A stretch of DNA of 24,278 nt from Fibrobacter sp. (lineage in GTDB: Bacteria > Fibrobacterota > Fibrobacteria > Fibrobacterales > Fibrobacteraceae): positions 1 through 24,278 of the forward strand of contig JAFZOV010000009.1 of the NCBI GenBank assembly GCA_017550445.1, written 5' to 3'. How positions within the stretch are numbered: the first letter of the stretch is position 1; the number at the start of each line of letters is the position of its first letter. The notes beneath the pieces were generated by a model, which ran no database searches, was not told where the DNA came from, and was given only the letters and a program-made list of their open reading frames with translations. Below are positions 15,593-23,578 of the stretch, piece after piece. The translations under genes were made by a program, and so were the position numbers.

Positions 15593-15604
15593 GTGGTGCA
15601 CCAA

Positions 15605-15632
15605 ATTTTGAAAAAAATGGGGAATTTGTCAA
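15605..15632 (-). promoter_or_regulatory. Promoter of tRNA-Leu
   Basis: Minus strand TTGACA (15632-15627), 16-nt spacer, CAAAAT (15610-15605). Transcription would start just upstream of the mature 5' end at 15592. The -35 box lies in a perfect 9-bp inverted repeat, TTTGTCAAG-GGTTT-CTTGACAAA (15625-15647), whose other arm places a TTGACA on the plus strand. Confidence 0.55.
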
Positions 15633-15666
15633 GGGTTTCTTGACAAAAAAGGGGGTTCCCTTTGCC

Positions 15667-15788
15667 TATAATTTTAATCTGGTATGAAATTTACGCGGGA
15701 GGGGCCCCAGCTCAGAGTTGCGAAGGCCGCACGGGCCCCTCCCTGCACCCTCCCCATCCTTGGCCGACGCCATCCACTTATAGGCCGT
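15667..15788 (+). ncRNA. Candidate small transcript or small ORF with an 11-bp GC-rich hairpin
   Basis: A TATAAT (15667-15672) is followed by a strong stem, GGGAGGGGCCC (15697-15707) with GGGCCCCTCCC (15733-15743), loop 25 nt with an internal TGCG/CGCA pairing. An overlapping 36-codon frame starts at the ATG at 15684 (MKFTREGPQLRVAKAARAPP) and ends near 15794. The plus-strand TTGACA at 15640 is 21 nt from TATAAT, too far for a standard promoter. No known RNA family is recognised. It may be a structured RNA, a dispersed repeat or a small protein gene. Confidence 0.3.
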
Positions 15789-15840
15789 TTATAGTTGAAA
15801 ACGACCGTTTATCTCAAACTTTTTTCTGATGAGGGGCCGT

Positions 15841-16587
15841 TTATCGCCGGAAAGCTTCCGTGACCCAGTCCATGTGCTTTTCGCGCCAGTACGACCAGTC
15901 GTGTTCGCCGGCGGGGTCGAACCGGAGCGCGCAGTCCACGCCCACGGCACGGCAGAATTCCTCGATCCACGGCTTGGCCTGCTCCGCGGGGAACAAGCGG
16001 TCATTACCCCCTTGCAAAAAACGCCAACGGCCCGAGCGCACCCGGGGTTGCGCGGCAATCTCGCCCGCGGGCCCCAGCAACTTGCCGAACGAACTGACCA
16101 GCAGGCGGTCCCTTACCCGGCGCTTACCCCGCATGGAATAATCGAGCACTCCCAGCGCTCCGTCCGAGACGCCCACCAGCGAGACCTCATCTACAGGGGC
16201 CTTGCGCCTCGCCGCAACAGAATCCAGCGCGGCCTCGATTACAGTTTCCATGGTCGGGGTCACCCAGTGGTTTTCCCTGCATGCGGACGCGCTCACCACG
16301 ATTACATTGGGGAACAGTTTCGAGAAGTCTTCACCCGCCACGAATCCCTTCCGGCAATTGCCGCTCGTCATGCCACCATGGAACCACACAACGACCTGGG
16401 CCGAAGCCAAATTCTTCGGCACTCCCGACCGTACTTTTTTCGGCAACTCCGGCCACCATACACCGATAGCACTCGTAAAAGACATGCCGCTCCCACTTGC
16501 CGAAGCGGAAACAAAGAGCGTATCCCTGGCCGCCCAAGAACATGCGCAAAAAGCCAAAGCAAAAAAGAGAGCAATAAACTTACGCAT
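15841..16587 (-). CDS. Secreted alpha/beta hydrolase
   Basis: From the ATG at 16587 the product is 248 residues with a signal peptide, MRKFIALFFALAFCACSWA. The hydrolase features are an oxyanion-type HGG in VVVWFHGGMTSGNC, the nucleophile elbow GVSDG (Ser about residue 143), an acid candidate in GGNDRLFPAEQAKPW, and a His in EHDWSYW near the C-terminus. It is most like esterase or depolymerase-type exported hydrolases; the substrate is unknown. Its start overlaps the stop of the upstream membrane protein gene by 8 nt (ATGCGTAA), so translation is coupled. A longer frame to 16635 exists but lacks a signal-peptide start. Confidence 0.75.
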   Translation of the reverse strand: MRKFIALFFALAFCACSWAARDTLFVSASASGSGMSFTSAIGVWWPELPKKVRSGVPKNLASAQVVVWFHGGMTSGNCRKGFVAGEDFSKLFPNVIVVSASACRENHWVTPTMETVIEAALDSVAARRKAPVDEVSLVGVSDGALGVLDYSMRGKRRVRDRLLVSSFGKLLGPAGEIAAQPRVRSGRWRFLQGGNDRLFPAEQAKPWIEEFCRAVGVDCALRFDPAGEHDWSYWREKHMDWVTEAFRR

Positions 16588-17122
16588 GGTCCAAGCGCCG
16601 CACGCGCGGCATTTTCGTCTTGATACCCAAGACAAAGAACACGATCATCCCTATAAAACTGAGCAGGGCAATGCCCGCAACCACCAGCAGGTTCTCTATC
16701 TGGTACTCGGCGAGTTCTTCCCACTCCAGTCCTCCATCCGTGGTCGCCATGGACTGCACCACGAATACGTTGTCCTTGACGCGCGCCGCCCATATCTCGA
16801 GCGGGACCCTGGATGCGTTCACGTCGGAAAAATCGAACCATTCCGACATCTCGTCGTTTATATCGGAAGAACTGTAGAGGATGAACGTCACATCCTTGTC
16901 GCCGTTTATCTGGAAAAACGTCTTGTCCAAAAAAGGAATGTTCGTACCGCCGAACAGGCTCGGAATAGACGCATGGCTAAGCGTGCCGTAAAAAAGATGC
17001 GGTTCGGTAAGGAAACTGCGCACGACAAGATGCGTACTCGACACACACCACGCTATTACCAAAAGGAACAGCAGCGAGATGTTAAAGTAAACGTATTTGC
17101 GCGTCTGGAAAAAGAAAGCCAT
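16580..17122 (-). CDS. Two-pass membrane protein of unknown function
   Basis: The 180-residue protein has a membrane helix near the N-terminus (about 14-34, FNISLLFLLVIAWCVSS), a probably periplasmic middle domain (about 35-142), and a second helix near the C-terminus (about 143-166, LLVVAGIALLSFIGMIVFFV) ending in a basic tail. It is the middle gene of a three-gene minus-strand operon: 6 nt after the preceding membrane protein gene and overlapping the hydrolase gene by 8 nt. The two-helix topology with a large outer loop matches the upstream gene, which suggests a joint envelope complex. The family is not recognised. Confidence 0.7.
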   Translation of the reverse strand: MAFFFQTRKYVYFNISLLFLLVIAWCVSSTHLVVRSFLTEPHLFYGTLSHASIPSLFGGTNIPFLDKTFFQINGDKDVTFILYSSSDINDEMSEWFDFSDVNASRVPLEIWAARVKDNVFVVQSMATTDGGLEWEELAEYQIENLLVVAGIALLSFIGMIVFFVLGIKTKMPRVRRLDHA

Positions 17123-17128
17123 ATCGTT

Positions 17129-17917
17129 TTAGTTTTTGGACCTGAATATAAAAAAGAATGTCGAGAGCAAAAGGACCAGCGTGAGGAAATAGAACACAAG
17201 CGGAATCTTCGCCTTCAACGTAATCTCGTTCAGGCTCTCCTGCTGGAAGAACTGGATAAGGTCCTCGCCCGCAAGAACAGTCTCGTGATTGTCGAGGCGG
17301 TTCCATGCATGCGCATGCTCCACGTTTTCGTTCAAAAGCGCTACAATGCGCACCGCCAGCGAGTCCGACACATCGAGCCCCTGCGGGAGTTCAACAGGGA
17401 AACCATAGCGAGCGGAATCCAGCGTAGCAAGCAGCGGGTACGAAACGTTATCCGGCAAGAACACCGCCTCGGCATATATCTTGTCGTAGGCTTCGAACCA
17501 CGCGCGACGGACAGGCATGTAACGACGGACTCCAGCGACCTTGCTCATCACGCGACGTTCAAACTGGCTCACCAGATTTGCGGGGGGCAACTCAATCCCG
17601 TGCGAAGACAGTTCGTCCATCTCCCTCGCGAACGAGACCGCAAGTTCCCGCAGCGACATGGACTGCGAAAGCACCTTCATGGAATCGTTCGTATAGCCGC
17701 AACGGACTGCGTTCATGGAACGCATGAGCTCCATATCCATGAGCTGGTAATCGGAAAGCGACTTGATGTAGCGCGAATACACGATAAGGTTGGGCTTCTG
17801 CGAAAAATAGAACAATGCCGTGAGCCCGAGCGTGATGAGGATAATAATCCAGACCCACGGAGTCTTGAGCTTCGCGTTGAAAGTATCGGCAATTGTCCTG
17901 TTTTTGTTTTCTTCCAC
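17129..17917 (-). CDS. Two-pass membrane protein of unknown function, GTG start
   Basis: The 262-residue protein starts with GTG at 17917 (MEENKNRTIADTF). A membrane helix lies at about 21-40 (VWIIILITLGLTALFYF), followed by a large, mainly helical extracytoplasmic region, and a second helix near the C-terminus (about 240-259, LVFYFLTLVLLLSTFFFIF). AGGT is about 11 nt before the start, a weak site. It heads the operon with the second membrane protein and the hydrolase. Only 28 nt separate its start from that of the divergent MORN-repeat gene, so promoters must overlap the neighbouring coding regions. No family is recognised. Confidence 0.7.
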   Translation of the reverse strand: MEENKNRTIADTFNAKLKTPWVWIIILITLGLTALFYFSQKPNLIVYSRYIKSLSDYQLMDMELMRSMNAVRCGYTNDSMKVLSQSMSLRELAVSFAREMDELSSHGIELPPANLVSQFERRVMSKVAGVRRYMPVRRAWFEAYDKIYAEAVFLPDNVSYPLLATLDSARYGFPVELPQGLDVSDSLAVRIVALLNENVEHAHAWNRLDNHETVLAGEDLIQFFQQESLNEITLKAKIPLVFYFLTLVLLLSTFFFIFRSKN

Positions 17918-17945
17918 AACTAGAAATTACCTTTTTTCTACTTTG

Positions 17946-19337
17946 ATGGACATGAGGCGCGCGTTTTTTTCGACATTTTTGACCTTTTTGCCGTTTTTGG
18001 GCATTTGCGCCAGCCTTGACGCGTGCAGTATTGAACGCGCCGAGGAACAGGTCGTCGAAAAACACGTGAACGGCACAAAGAAAACCTCCGTGTGGGTTTA
18101 CCCCGACGGCGAGATTCTCAAGCGCAACGAGTGGTACGACAACGGCATCAAGGAATTCGAAATCCCATACAAGAACGGCGTGCCACACGGCAACATCAAA
18201 CGCTGGACCGTACTCGGCGACGTAGCGCTCGACGGAGAATACAAGAACGGCAAGCGCGAAGGCAAGTGGACCAGCTATTTTGTAGAAAGGCTGAACTCCC
18301 GCAGGAAGGAATCAGTACGCTACTACAAGGATGACCACCCCGTGGGCGACTGGGAAGGCTGGCACTTCAACGGGAACAAGGCTACCGAAGAGCACTACGA
18401 CGAGAAGGGAGACACCATCGGTGTTTCGAAGAAGTGGCACGACAACGGTGTACTTGCCGAAGAAAACAACTGCCATGAAGCGCATGGATACATCAAGCGC
18501 TACGGAAGGAACTGCAAGATTCTAGAATATTTCAGTTGCGAAAACGGCATGCTAGTCGGTGAATGGAAGAAATACTACGAATCATACGAGCCAGCCGATT
18601 CTGCAGCCGGGAACTGCGAGCAAGCACAAATCAAGGAAGAAGGTATCGCAGACAACGACATTCTCTTTGACCCACATACCACATACAGGGCAGATGGTTC
18701 CCTTCTTAAAAAAATCACGTCCGACCCGTTCAAAGGGCGCGAAAAAATCCAGTGGTTCGACGAGCAGAATAATGTTATCCGGGAAAGCATTTTTACCACG
18801 GAAGAAACAGACGGCCCTATCGAAAGTTCTGGCATTACCTACGGAACCTGCGAAAATTCGTCCACGCTTTTCTGTGCAGAAACATCCTTTGTGCAGTCTG
18901 CAAACCCGAGCGGGACACTTGACAGCAGCACATTGAGTTTCAAGGACGCTTACCAAAAAAGTATCGGCAAGTACCCTGCATCGCTGCGCTACATCAAGGC
19001 AGGGCACGTCCTTTTGTACGAAGAATTCTGGGCATACGACGATCCTCCGTCAAACTTTGGAGACCCTGCTCTTCGCGTGAGCCGCAGTTTCTACCCCGAT
19101 AGTATGGGCGGCAGAATGGCTAGCGAAGGTTTTTGGCAAAGAAATCTTGATGGAACCAAGCGGCACGGCATCTGGCGCAACTGGTACCCGAGCGGAGTGC
19201 TGCGCGATAGCCTCAACTATGTGGACGGGGAACGCGTCGGCGAGCAGTTCGGCTACGACAGCACCGGCAAACTCACGATACACAAGACCGAAAACGGGAA
19301 GAACAAGCCGGTGATTATGCACCTGCCGGGACAATAA
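17946..19337 (+). CDS. Exported MORN-repeat (YwqK-like) protein
   Basis: The 463-residue protein has a signal peptide, MDMRRAFFSTFLTFLPFLGICASLDAC; the ATG at 17952 is an alternative start, and neither has a clear ribosome binding site. LDAC might be a lipidation site but Asp at -2 is atypical. The body has MORN-variant repeats of about 22 residues: VWVYPDGEILKRNEWYDNG, KNGVPHGNIKRW, YKNGKREGKWTSYF, DHPVGDWEGWHFNG, KKWHDNGVLAEEN, and a late copy GIWRNWYPSGVLRDSLNYVDG. Such repeats occur in proteins annotated as YwqK-family antitoxins and in envelope proteins. No toxin partner is visible next to it. A terminator follows the gene. Confidence 0.75.
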   Translation: MDMRRAFFSTFLTFLPFLGICASLDACSIERAEEQVVEKHVNGTKKTSVWVYPDGEILKRNEWYDNGIKEFEIPYKNGVPHGNIKRWTVLGDVALDGEYKNGKREGKWTSYFVERLNSRRKESVRYYKDDHPVGDWEGWHFNGNKATEEHYDEKGDTIGVSKKWHDNGVLAEENNCHEAHGYIKRYGRNCKILEYFSCENGMLVGEWKKYYESYEPADSAAGNCEQAQIKEEGIADNDILFDPHTTYRADGSLLKKITSDPFKGREKIQWFDEQNNVIRESIFTTEETDGPIESSGITYGTCENSSTLFCAETSFVQSANPSGTLDSSTLSFKDAYQKSIGKYPASLRYIKAGHVLLYEEFWAYDDPPSNFGDPALRVSRSFYPDSMGGRMASEGFWQRNLDGTKRHGIWRNWYPSGVLRDSLNYVDGERVGEQFGYDSTGKLTIHKTENGKNKPVIMHLPGQ

Positions 19338-19350
19338 CTCCCCTAATGTC

Positions 19351-19383
19351 ATTCCGGCCCCCGAGCCGGAATCTGCTTTTTTT
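19351..19383 (+). terminator. Terminator after the MORN-repeat gene
   Basis: ATTCCGGC (19351-19358) pairs with GCCGGAAT (19365-19372) around a 6-nt loop, followed by CTGC and seven T (19377-19383). It lies 14 nt after the stop codon and 18 nt before pheS. Its sequence also matches a dispersed GTCATTCC...GGAATC palindrome type. Confidence 0.7.
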
Positions 19384-19400
19384 CTAAATTTACGCGCACT

Positions 19401-20421
19401 ATGAGTGAAGCTATTAACAATGTGAAGCAGGCGTTTGACGCAGAACTTGCGCAGACCGACCTTACGAACCAAGAAGCCGTCAACAACCTCCGCGTGAAGT
19501 ACCTCGGCAAGAAGGGGGCCGTCACCGACCTCATGAAGCAGATGGGCACGCTCAGCGCCGAGGAACGTCCGGCTTACGGCAAGCTCGTGAACGAACTTAA
19601 GGTCGCCGTCTCCGAGGCCATCGACAAGGCTATCGAGACCGCGAACCAGGCCGCCCTCCAGAAGAAGCTGGAAAGCGGTTTTGTGGATACATCGCTCCCG
19701 GGTGCAGGGATTCCCGCCGGCAGCACGCATCCGCTCTACGACGTGCGCGAAGAGATTATCGACTTCTTCAGCCAGATGGGCTTCGAGGTGGACTTCGGCC
19801 GCGACATCGAAACGGACTGGTACAACTTCGAGGCGCTACACGCCGCCCGACCATCCGAGCCGCGACATGCAGGACACCTTCTACGTGGACGACAAGGTGA
19901 TGCTGCGTACGCACACTTCCGGCACGCAGATCCACTACATGGAAACGCACAAGCCGCCGTTCCGCATGATTGCTCCGGGCCACGTGTTCCGCGTGGACAA
20001 CGATGCGACCCACGCCCCGATGTTCCAGCAGTGCGAAGGTCTGGTGGTCGACGAGAACATCAGCTTCGCTGACCTCAAGGGCGTGCTCCAGGTGTTCATG
20101 AACAAGCTGTTCGGCGAAGGCGTCAAGACGCGCTTCCGCCCGAGCTTCTTCCCGTTCACGGAACCGTCTGCGGAAATGGACGTGAGCTGCGTGTTCTGCG
20201 GTGGCAAGGGTTGCCGCCGTTGCAAGGGCACGGGCTGGATGGAAATCGGTGGTTGTGGCTCTGTGGACCCGAACGTGTTCAAGAACTGCGGCATTGATTC
20301 CGAAAAGTACACTGGTTTTGCATTCGGCTTCGGCCTCGACCGTATCGCGATGCTGCGCCACGCGATTCCGGAAATCGGCCTCTTGACCGCGAACGACCAG
20401 AGGTTCTTGAGCCAGTTCTAA
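19401..20421 (+). CDS. pheS: Phenylalanyl-tRNA synthetase alpha subunit, with an apparent 2-nt deletion
   Basis: PheS forms the catalytic alpha subunit of the alpha2-beta2 enzyme that charges tRNA-Phe. The N-terminal coiled coil (about 1-90), [40 protein letters not shown] (motif 2 region), [15 protein letters not shown], and [16 protein letters not shown] (motif 3) are all clear. [15 protein letters not shown]ys pattern near 275 resembles that of some bacterial PheS. Near 19838 the frame shifts by one: the expected E-A-L-N-T-P-P-D-H-P is encoded as CTA-C-ACG-CCG, as if the AA of an AAC Asn codon were lost. Restoring two bases gives a normal 340-residue PheS. No pheT is adjacent; the next gene is convergent. 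Confidence 0.85.
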
Positions 20422-20503
20422 CCATTGCTTTATCAAGCGATGGTATAAAATGTATGGATTCCCTCCCGCACTTCGCTTGGTCGAGGATGACACGAGGGAA
20501 AAG

Positions 20504-20535
20504 AAAAAAGCAGGTTTAAAGACCTGCTTTTTTTT
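20504..20535. terminator. Bidirectional terminator between pheS and manC
   Basis: GCAGGT (20510-20515) and ACCTGC (20522-20527) form a stem with flanking A6 (20504-20509) and T8 (20528-20535), suited to end both the plus-strand pheS and the minus-strand manC transcripts. A further inverted repeat, ACCATTGCTT with AAGCGATGGT, begins right after the pheS stop but has no T-run. Confidence 0.8.
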
Positions 20536-20571
20536 CGTTTATCGGCGGCCCGGAACAAGTCCGGGATGACG

Positions 20572-21951
20572 TTACTTGCAGCGGTGGAAGTCGTCTTCCA
20601 CGCGGATGATGTCGTCTTCGCCGGTGTACTCGCCCACCTGCACTTCAACGATGACCAGCGGGAGGCGGCCTTCGTTCTGCAGGCGGTGAACTTCGCCCAT
20701 CGGGATGTACGTGGACTCGTTCGGACGGACCAGGAACACCTTGTCGCCGACAGTCACGGTAGCAGTACCGCTCACGACCACCCAGTGTTCGGAACGGTGC
20801 AGGTGCTTCTGCAGGCTGAGGCGCTTGCCCGGCTTGACCACGATGCGCTTCATCTTGTAGCGTTCGGTGGATTCGAGCACGGAGTACGTACCCCAGGGGC
20901 GGCTCACGGTCTGCGGCACGTTCACGAGGTCGGAACCGCGGGCCTTGAGTTCTTCCACAACCTTCTTCACCTTCTGGCTGCTGCTAAGCGGGGCGACCAG
21001 CAATGCGTCCGGCGTGTCGACGATGAGCATCTTGTCGAGGTCGATCGTCGCGATGGCGCGCTGCGTGCCCATCACCAGGGAGTTCTTGGAACCCACCGCG
21101 ATGTGGCGCGGGTTCACGTTGTTGCCGTTGTCGTCGTGCGGGTATTCCCCGTACAAACTATCAAAGCTTCCGAGGTCGCTCCAGCCGATATCGCTCGGCA
21201 CGACCTTCACCTTCTTGGACTTTTCCATCACGGCGTAGTCGATGGAGTTGCTCGGGATGGCGAGCATGTCGTCGCGGTCGATACGGATGGGTTCGCCTTC
21301 CTCGATCGTGGCCTTGTCGAGCGCGGCCTTCGATGCGGTGAGGATATCCGGGGAATACTTCTTGAGTTCCTCGAGGAAAGTCTTCGCCTTGAAGCAGAAG
21401 ATGCCGCTGTTCCAGTAGAAGTTGCCTGCCACCAGGTACTTCTCGGCGGTAGCGAGGTCCGGCTTCTCCACGAAGCGCTTCACGTTTTCGCCGTCGGCCT
21501 CGATGTAGCCGTAACCGGTCTCGGGGCTGGTCGGCGTGATGCCGAAGGTCACCAGGTTGCCGGCCTCGGCAAGTTCCTGCGCACGGAGCAGCACCTTCTT
21601 GTACTCGTCCTTCTTGCGGATCACGTGGTCCGAGGGCGACACGAGCACGATGGTCTCGGGGTCAAGCTTGAGGCATGCGAGCGCGATGGCGGGCGCGGTG
21701 TTGCGGCCCACGGGTTCCAGCAGGAACTGGCTGCCGGTCTGGCCCTCGGCCTCGAGCTGGTCCTTCGCGAGGAAGAACTGGTCGGCGTTGCTTACGATAA
21801 ACTGCGACTCGCAGACGGCAGCGTTCGTGACGACCGTCTTGCGGAACAGGGACTGCCCGTCAAAGAGCGGGGCAAACTGCTTAGGCATGAGCGAGCGGCT
21901 CACGGGCCAAAGGCGCGTGCCCGAACCACCACAGAGGATAAGGTTAATCAT
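20572..21951 (-). CDS. manC: Mannose-1-phosphate guanylyltransferase / mannose-6-phosphate isomerase
   Basis: The bifunctional 459-residue enzyme makes GDP-mannose for surface polysaccharides. The nucleotidyltransferase domain (about 1-290) starts LILCGGSGTRLWPVSRSLMPK (pyrophosphorylase signature, metal and phosphate binding), followed by LEPVGRNTAPAIALA, VLVSPSDHVI, GYGYIEADG and VKRFVEKPD (active-site FVEKP). The isomerase cupin (about 345-459) has RPWGTYSVLE, LSLQKHLHRSEHWVVVSGTA and EVHRLQNEGRLPLVIVEVQ. It follows wza by 10 nt with AGAGG before its ATG and is the last gene of the polysaccharide operon before a terminator. Confidence 0.92.
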   Translation of the reverse strand: MINLILCGGSGTRLWPVSRSLMPKQFAPLFDGQSLFRKTVVTNAAVCESQFIVSNADQFFLAKDQLEAEGQTGSQFLLEPVGRNTAPAIALACLKLDPETIVLVSPSDHVIRKKDEYKKVLLRAQELAEAGNLVTFGITPTSPETGYGYIEADGENVKRFVEKPDLATAEKYLVAGNFYWNSGIFCFKAKTFLEELKKYSPDILTASKAALDKATIEEGEPIRIDRDDMLAIPSNSIDYAVMEKSKKVKVVPSDIGWSDLGSFDSLYGEYPHDDNGNNVNPRHIAVGSKNSLVMGTQRAIATIDLDKMLIVDTPDALLVAPLSSSQKVKKVVEELKARGSDLVNVPQTVSRPWGTYSVLESTERYKMKRIVVKPGKRLSLQKHLHRSEHWVVVSGTATVTVGDKVFLVRPNESTYIPMGEVHRLQNEGRLPLVIVEVQVGEYTGEDDIIRVEDDFHRCK

Positions 21952-21961
21952 ATGCTAGCCT

Positions 21962-23095
21962 CTAGTCCTGGCCCCACTTGCCGCTGGAGATCAACTGGAT
22001 GTCACGCGTAATGGTAGCACCGTAGTAGACAGTCTGGGCAGAAGGCAGGATCAGGTTGATAAGACGGTTCCAAGTTGCAAGGCCAGAAGCATCGACATAC
22101 ACCACGTCGCGGGCGTTCAGGTTGAACCTTTCGGCCATAGCGAGGGCCATAGCGTTCTTCGCGTTCAGCTGGAACACGTCGATTTGCTTTTCGGAGGTAT
22201 TGCGGATAACATAGATGGACCTGGAAGAAGCGTAGGTCGTCTGCAGGCCACCGACACTCGCCAGGGCTTCCACCAGGGAGAGCTTGCCCTGGTTCACATT
22301 CACGGCACCCGTGCGGGCCACTTCACCCATCACAAACACACGGTTTTCCTTCTGCGTTTCGGAAAGCGCCGGGATGAACATCTGGTCGTCGGGCTTCAGG
22401 AGAATCTTGTCGAGCGGGAGGTTCGACTTGAACGCCTCGAGGTAGTTGATGTTGTAGACCTTCTCGCCACGGCGCAGCTGGATTCTGGAGGGATCGGCCT
22501 CATCGGCAAAGCCACCCACAGCAGCAATCGCGGCAGGAATGGTCATCGGCATCTCGTTGAAGGCAATGTAGCCGGGCCTGTTCACCGCACCCGAAACAAA
22601 CGCCTTGAGGCTGTTGTAGCCCGTCACACGCACATCGACCTGCGGGTCATTCAATATCTTGTCGGAAAGGCGCTTCGTGATTTCGGCACGGAGTTCCTGG
22701 GCCGTGAGGCCCTCCACCTTGAGTTCACCCGCATACGGGTAGAAGAGCGTACCGTCCGTCGTCACGCGCTGGCCTGCCGGCTGGTACTGGCCCATCGGGG
22801 AAGTGAGTTCCGGATGTTCCCACACCACCACCTGGACCATGTCCAAAGGACCAATGCGATATTCGAGATTCGGCAGGGAGTCGACAATCAGGTCCTTGAG
22901 GTCATCAGCACCCGAAGCCGAAGAATCGGCCGCCGGACCGGCTGTAAATTCACCGGCCTCGATGGAATGCACAAAGACCTTCATTCCGTTGTATTCCGCA
23001 GAATCTTCCGGGAGCGTCATCTGCATGTGAGGGCCAAGGGAGCAACCGCCAAGCATGGCAGCCATACCAGCCATTACATATTTCAACGTCTTCAT
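21962..23095 (-). CDS. wza: Polysaccharide export outer-membrane lipoprotein (Wza-like)
   Basis: The 377-residue protein has a lipoprotein signal (MKTLKYVMAGMAAMLGGC, lipid-attached Cys18). The polysaccharide export domain follows (about 80-180: YRIGPLDMVQVVVWEHPELT, VTTDGTLFYPYAGELKVEGL, LNDPQVDVRVTGYNSLKAFV). Two SLBB-type domains come next (about 175-330: VSGAVNRPGYIAF, VFVMGEVARTGAVNVNQGKLSLVEAL). A C-terminal segment rich in hydrophobic residues may form the outer-membrane helix of the channel. It forms the translocon for capsule or exopolysaccharide. Its ATG overlaps the wzb stop by one base (TAATG). Confidence 0.9.
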   Translation of the reverse strand: MKTLKYVMAGMAAMLGGCSLGPHMQMTLPEDSAEYNGMKVFVHSIEAGEFTAGPAADSSASGADDLKDLIVDSLPNLEYRIGPLDMVQVVVWEHPELTSPMGQYQPAGQRVTTDGTLFYPYAGELKVEGLTAQELRAEITKRLSDKILNDPQVDVRVTGYNSLKAFVSGAVNRPGYIAFNEMPMTIPAAIAAVGGFADEADPSRIQLRRGEKVYNINYLEAFKSNLPLDKILLKPDDQMFIPALSETQKENRVFVMGEVARTGAVNVNQGKLSLVEALASVGGLQTTYASSRSIYVIRNTSEKQIDVFQLNAKNAMALAMAERFNLNARDVVYVDASGLATWNRLINLILPSAQTVYYGATITRDIQLISSGKWGQD

Positions 23096-23541
23096 TATTG
23101 AGCCTCGCTCTGTTTAATCTTTTCCACCCAATACGGGGTCAGCTTTGAAATAAAGTTCCATGCCATCACAAAGGCGCTCTCGGGTCTGCGATAAGGGTCG
23201 GGAATATCGACCTGCTGGCCTTCACCGTAACGGTGAATCTTGTCACCAAACTCCGGATAACGGCGCTGAAGTTCCGTCTTGTGCCCGTTTTCCATTACAA
23301 GCACCAAATCGGCCCACTTGAGCAAATCCAAGTTTATTTGACGAGCACGATGGGCGCTCATATCGACACCATGCTGTAACGCAATCTTTTGGCTAATCTC
23401 GTGCGCAGGATGGTCCACCAAGGCCCCAAGCCCGGCGCTCATCACTTCAAAACCTTCGCCCAGTTCCTTTTTCAGGAGGTATTCCCCCGTAGGACTGCGG
23501 CAGATATTGCCAGTGCAAACAACTAGAATTTTCTTCATCAC
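23095..23541 (-). CDS. wzb: Low-molecular-weight protein-tyrosine phosphatase (Wzb-like)
   Basis: The 148-residue enzyme has the P-loop CTGNICRSP (about 9-17) with catalytic Cys9 and Arg15, and the general-acid loop IPDPYRRP (Asp about 114-116). Such phosphatases dephosphorylate the Wzc-type tyrosine kinase that controls polysaccharide chain length; no Wzc homologue is in the window and it may lie outside. The gene lies between rfbC and wza, overlapping wza by one base, and starts 37 nt after rfbC. MMK at the start leaves a choice between two adjacent ATG codons. Confidence 0.88.
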   Translation of the reverse strand: MMKKILVVCTGNICRSPTGEYLLKKELGEGFEVMSAGLGALVDHPAHEISQKIALQHGVDMSAHRARQINLDLLKWADLVLVMENGHKTELQRRYPEFGDKIHRYGEGQQVDIPDPYRRPESAFVMAWNFISKLTPYWVEKIKQSEAQ

Positions 23542-23578
23542 TGCCTAAGATAGAAAAATGTCGTCAATCATCCATTAA

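Noticed and set aside
15419..15604. Minus-strand 61-codon ORF (VVELVDTLDSGSSACKG)
   Set aside because: It is the translation of tRNA-Leu and its terminator, a common false gene.
16202..17923. 573-codon plus-strand ORF
   Set aside because: It lies antisense to three minus-strand genes with signal peptides and membrane helices; it is a by-product of GC-rich third positions.
20566..22011. 481-codon plus-strand ORF rich in His, Val and Arg
   Set aside because: Antisense to manC, whose motifs are unambiguous.
22184..23101. 305-codon plus-strand ORF
   Set aside because: Antisense to wza; no start signal or recognisable domain.
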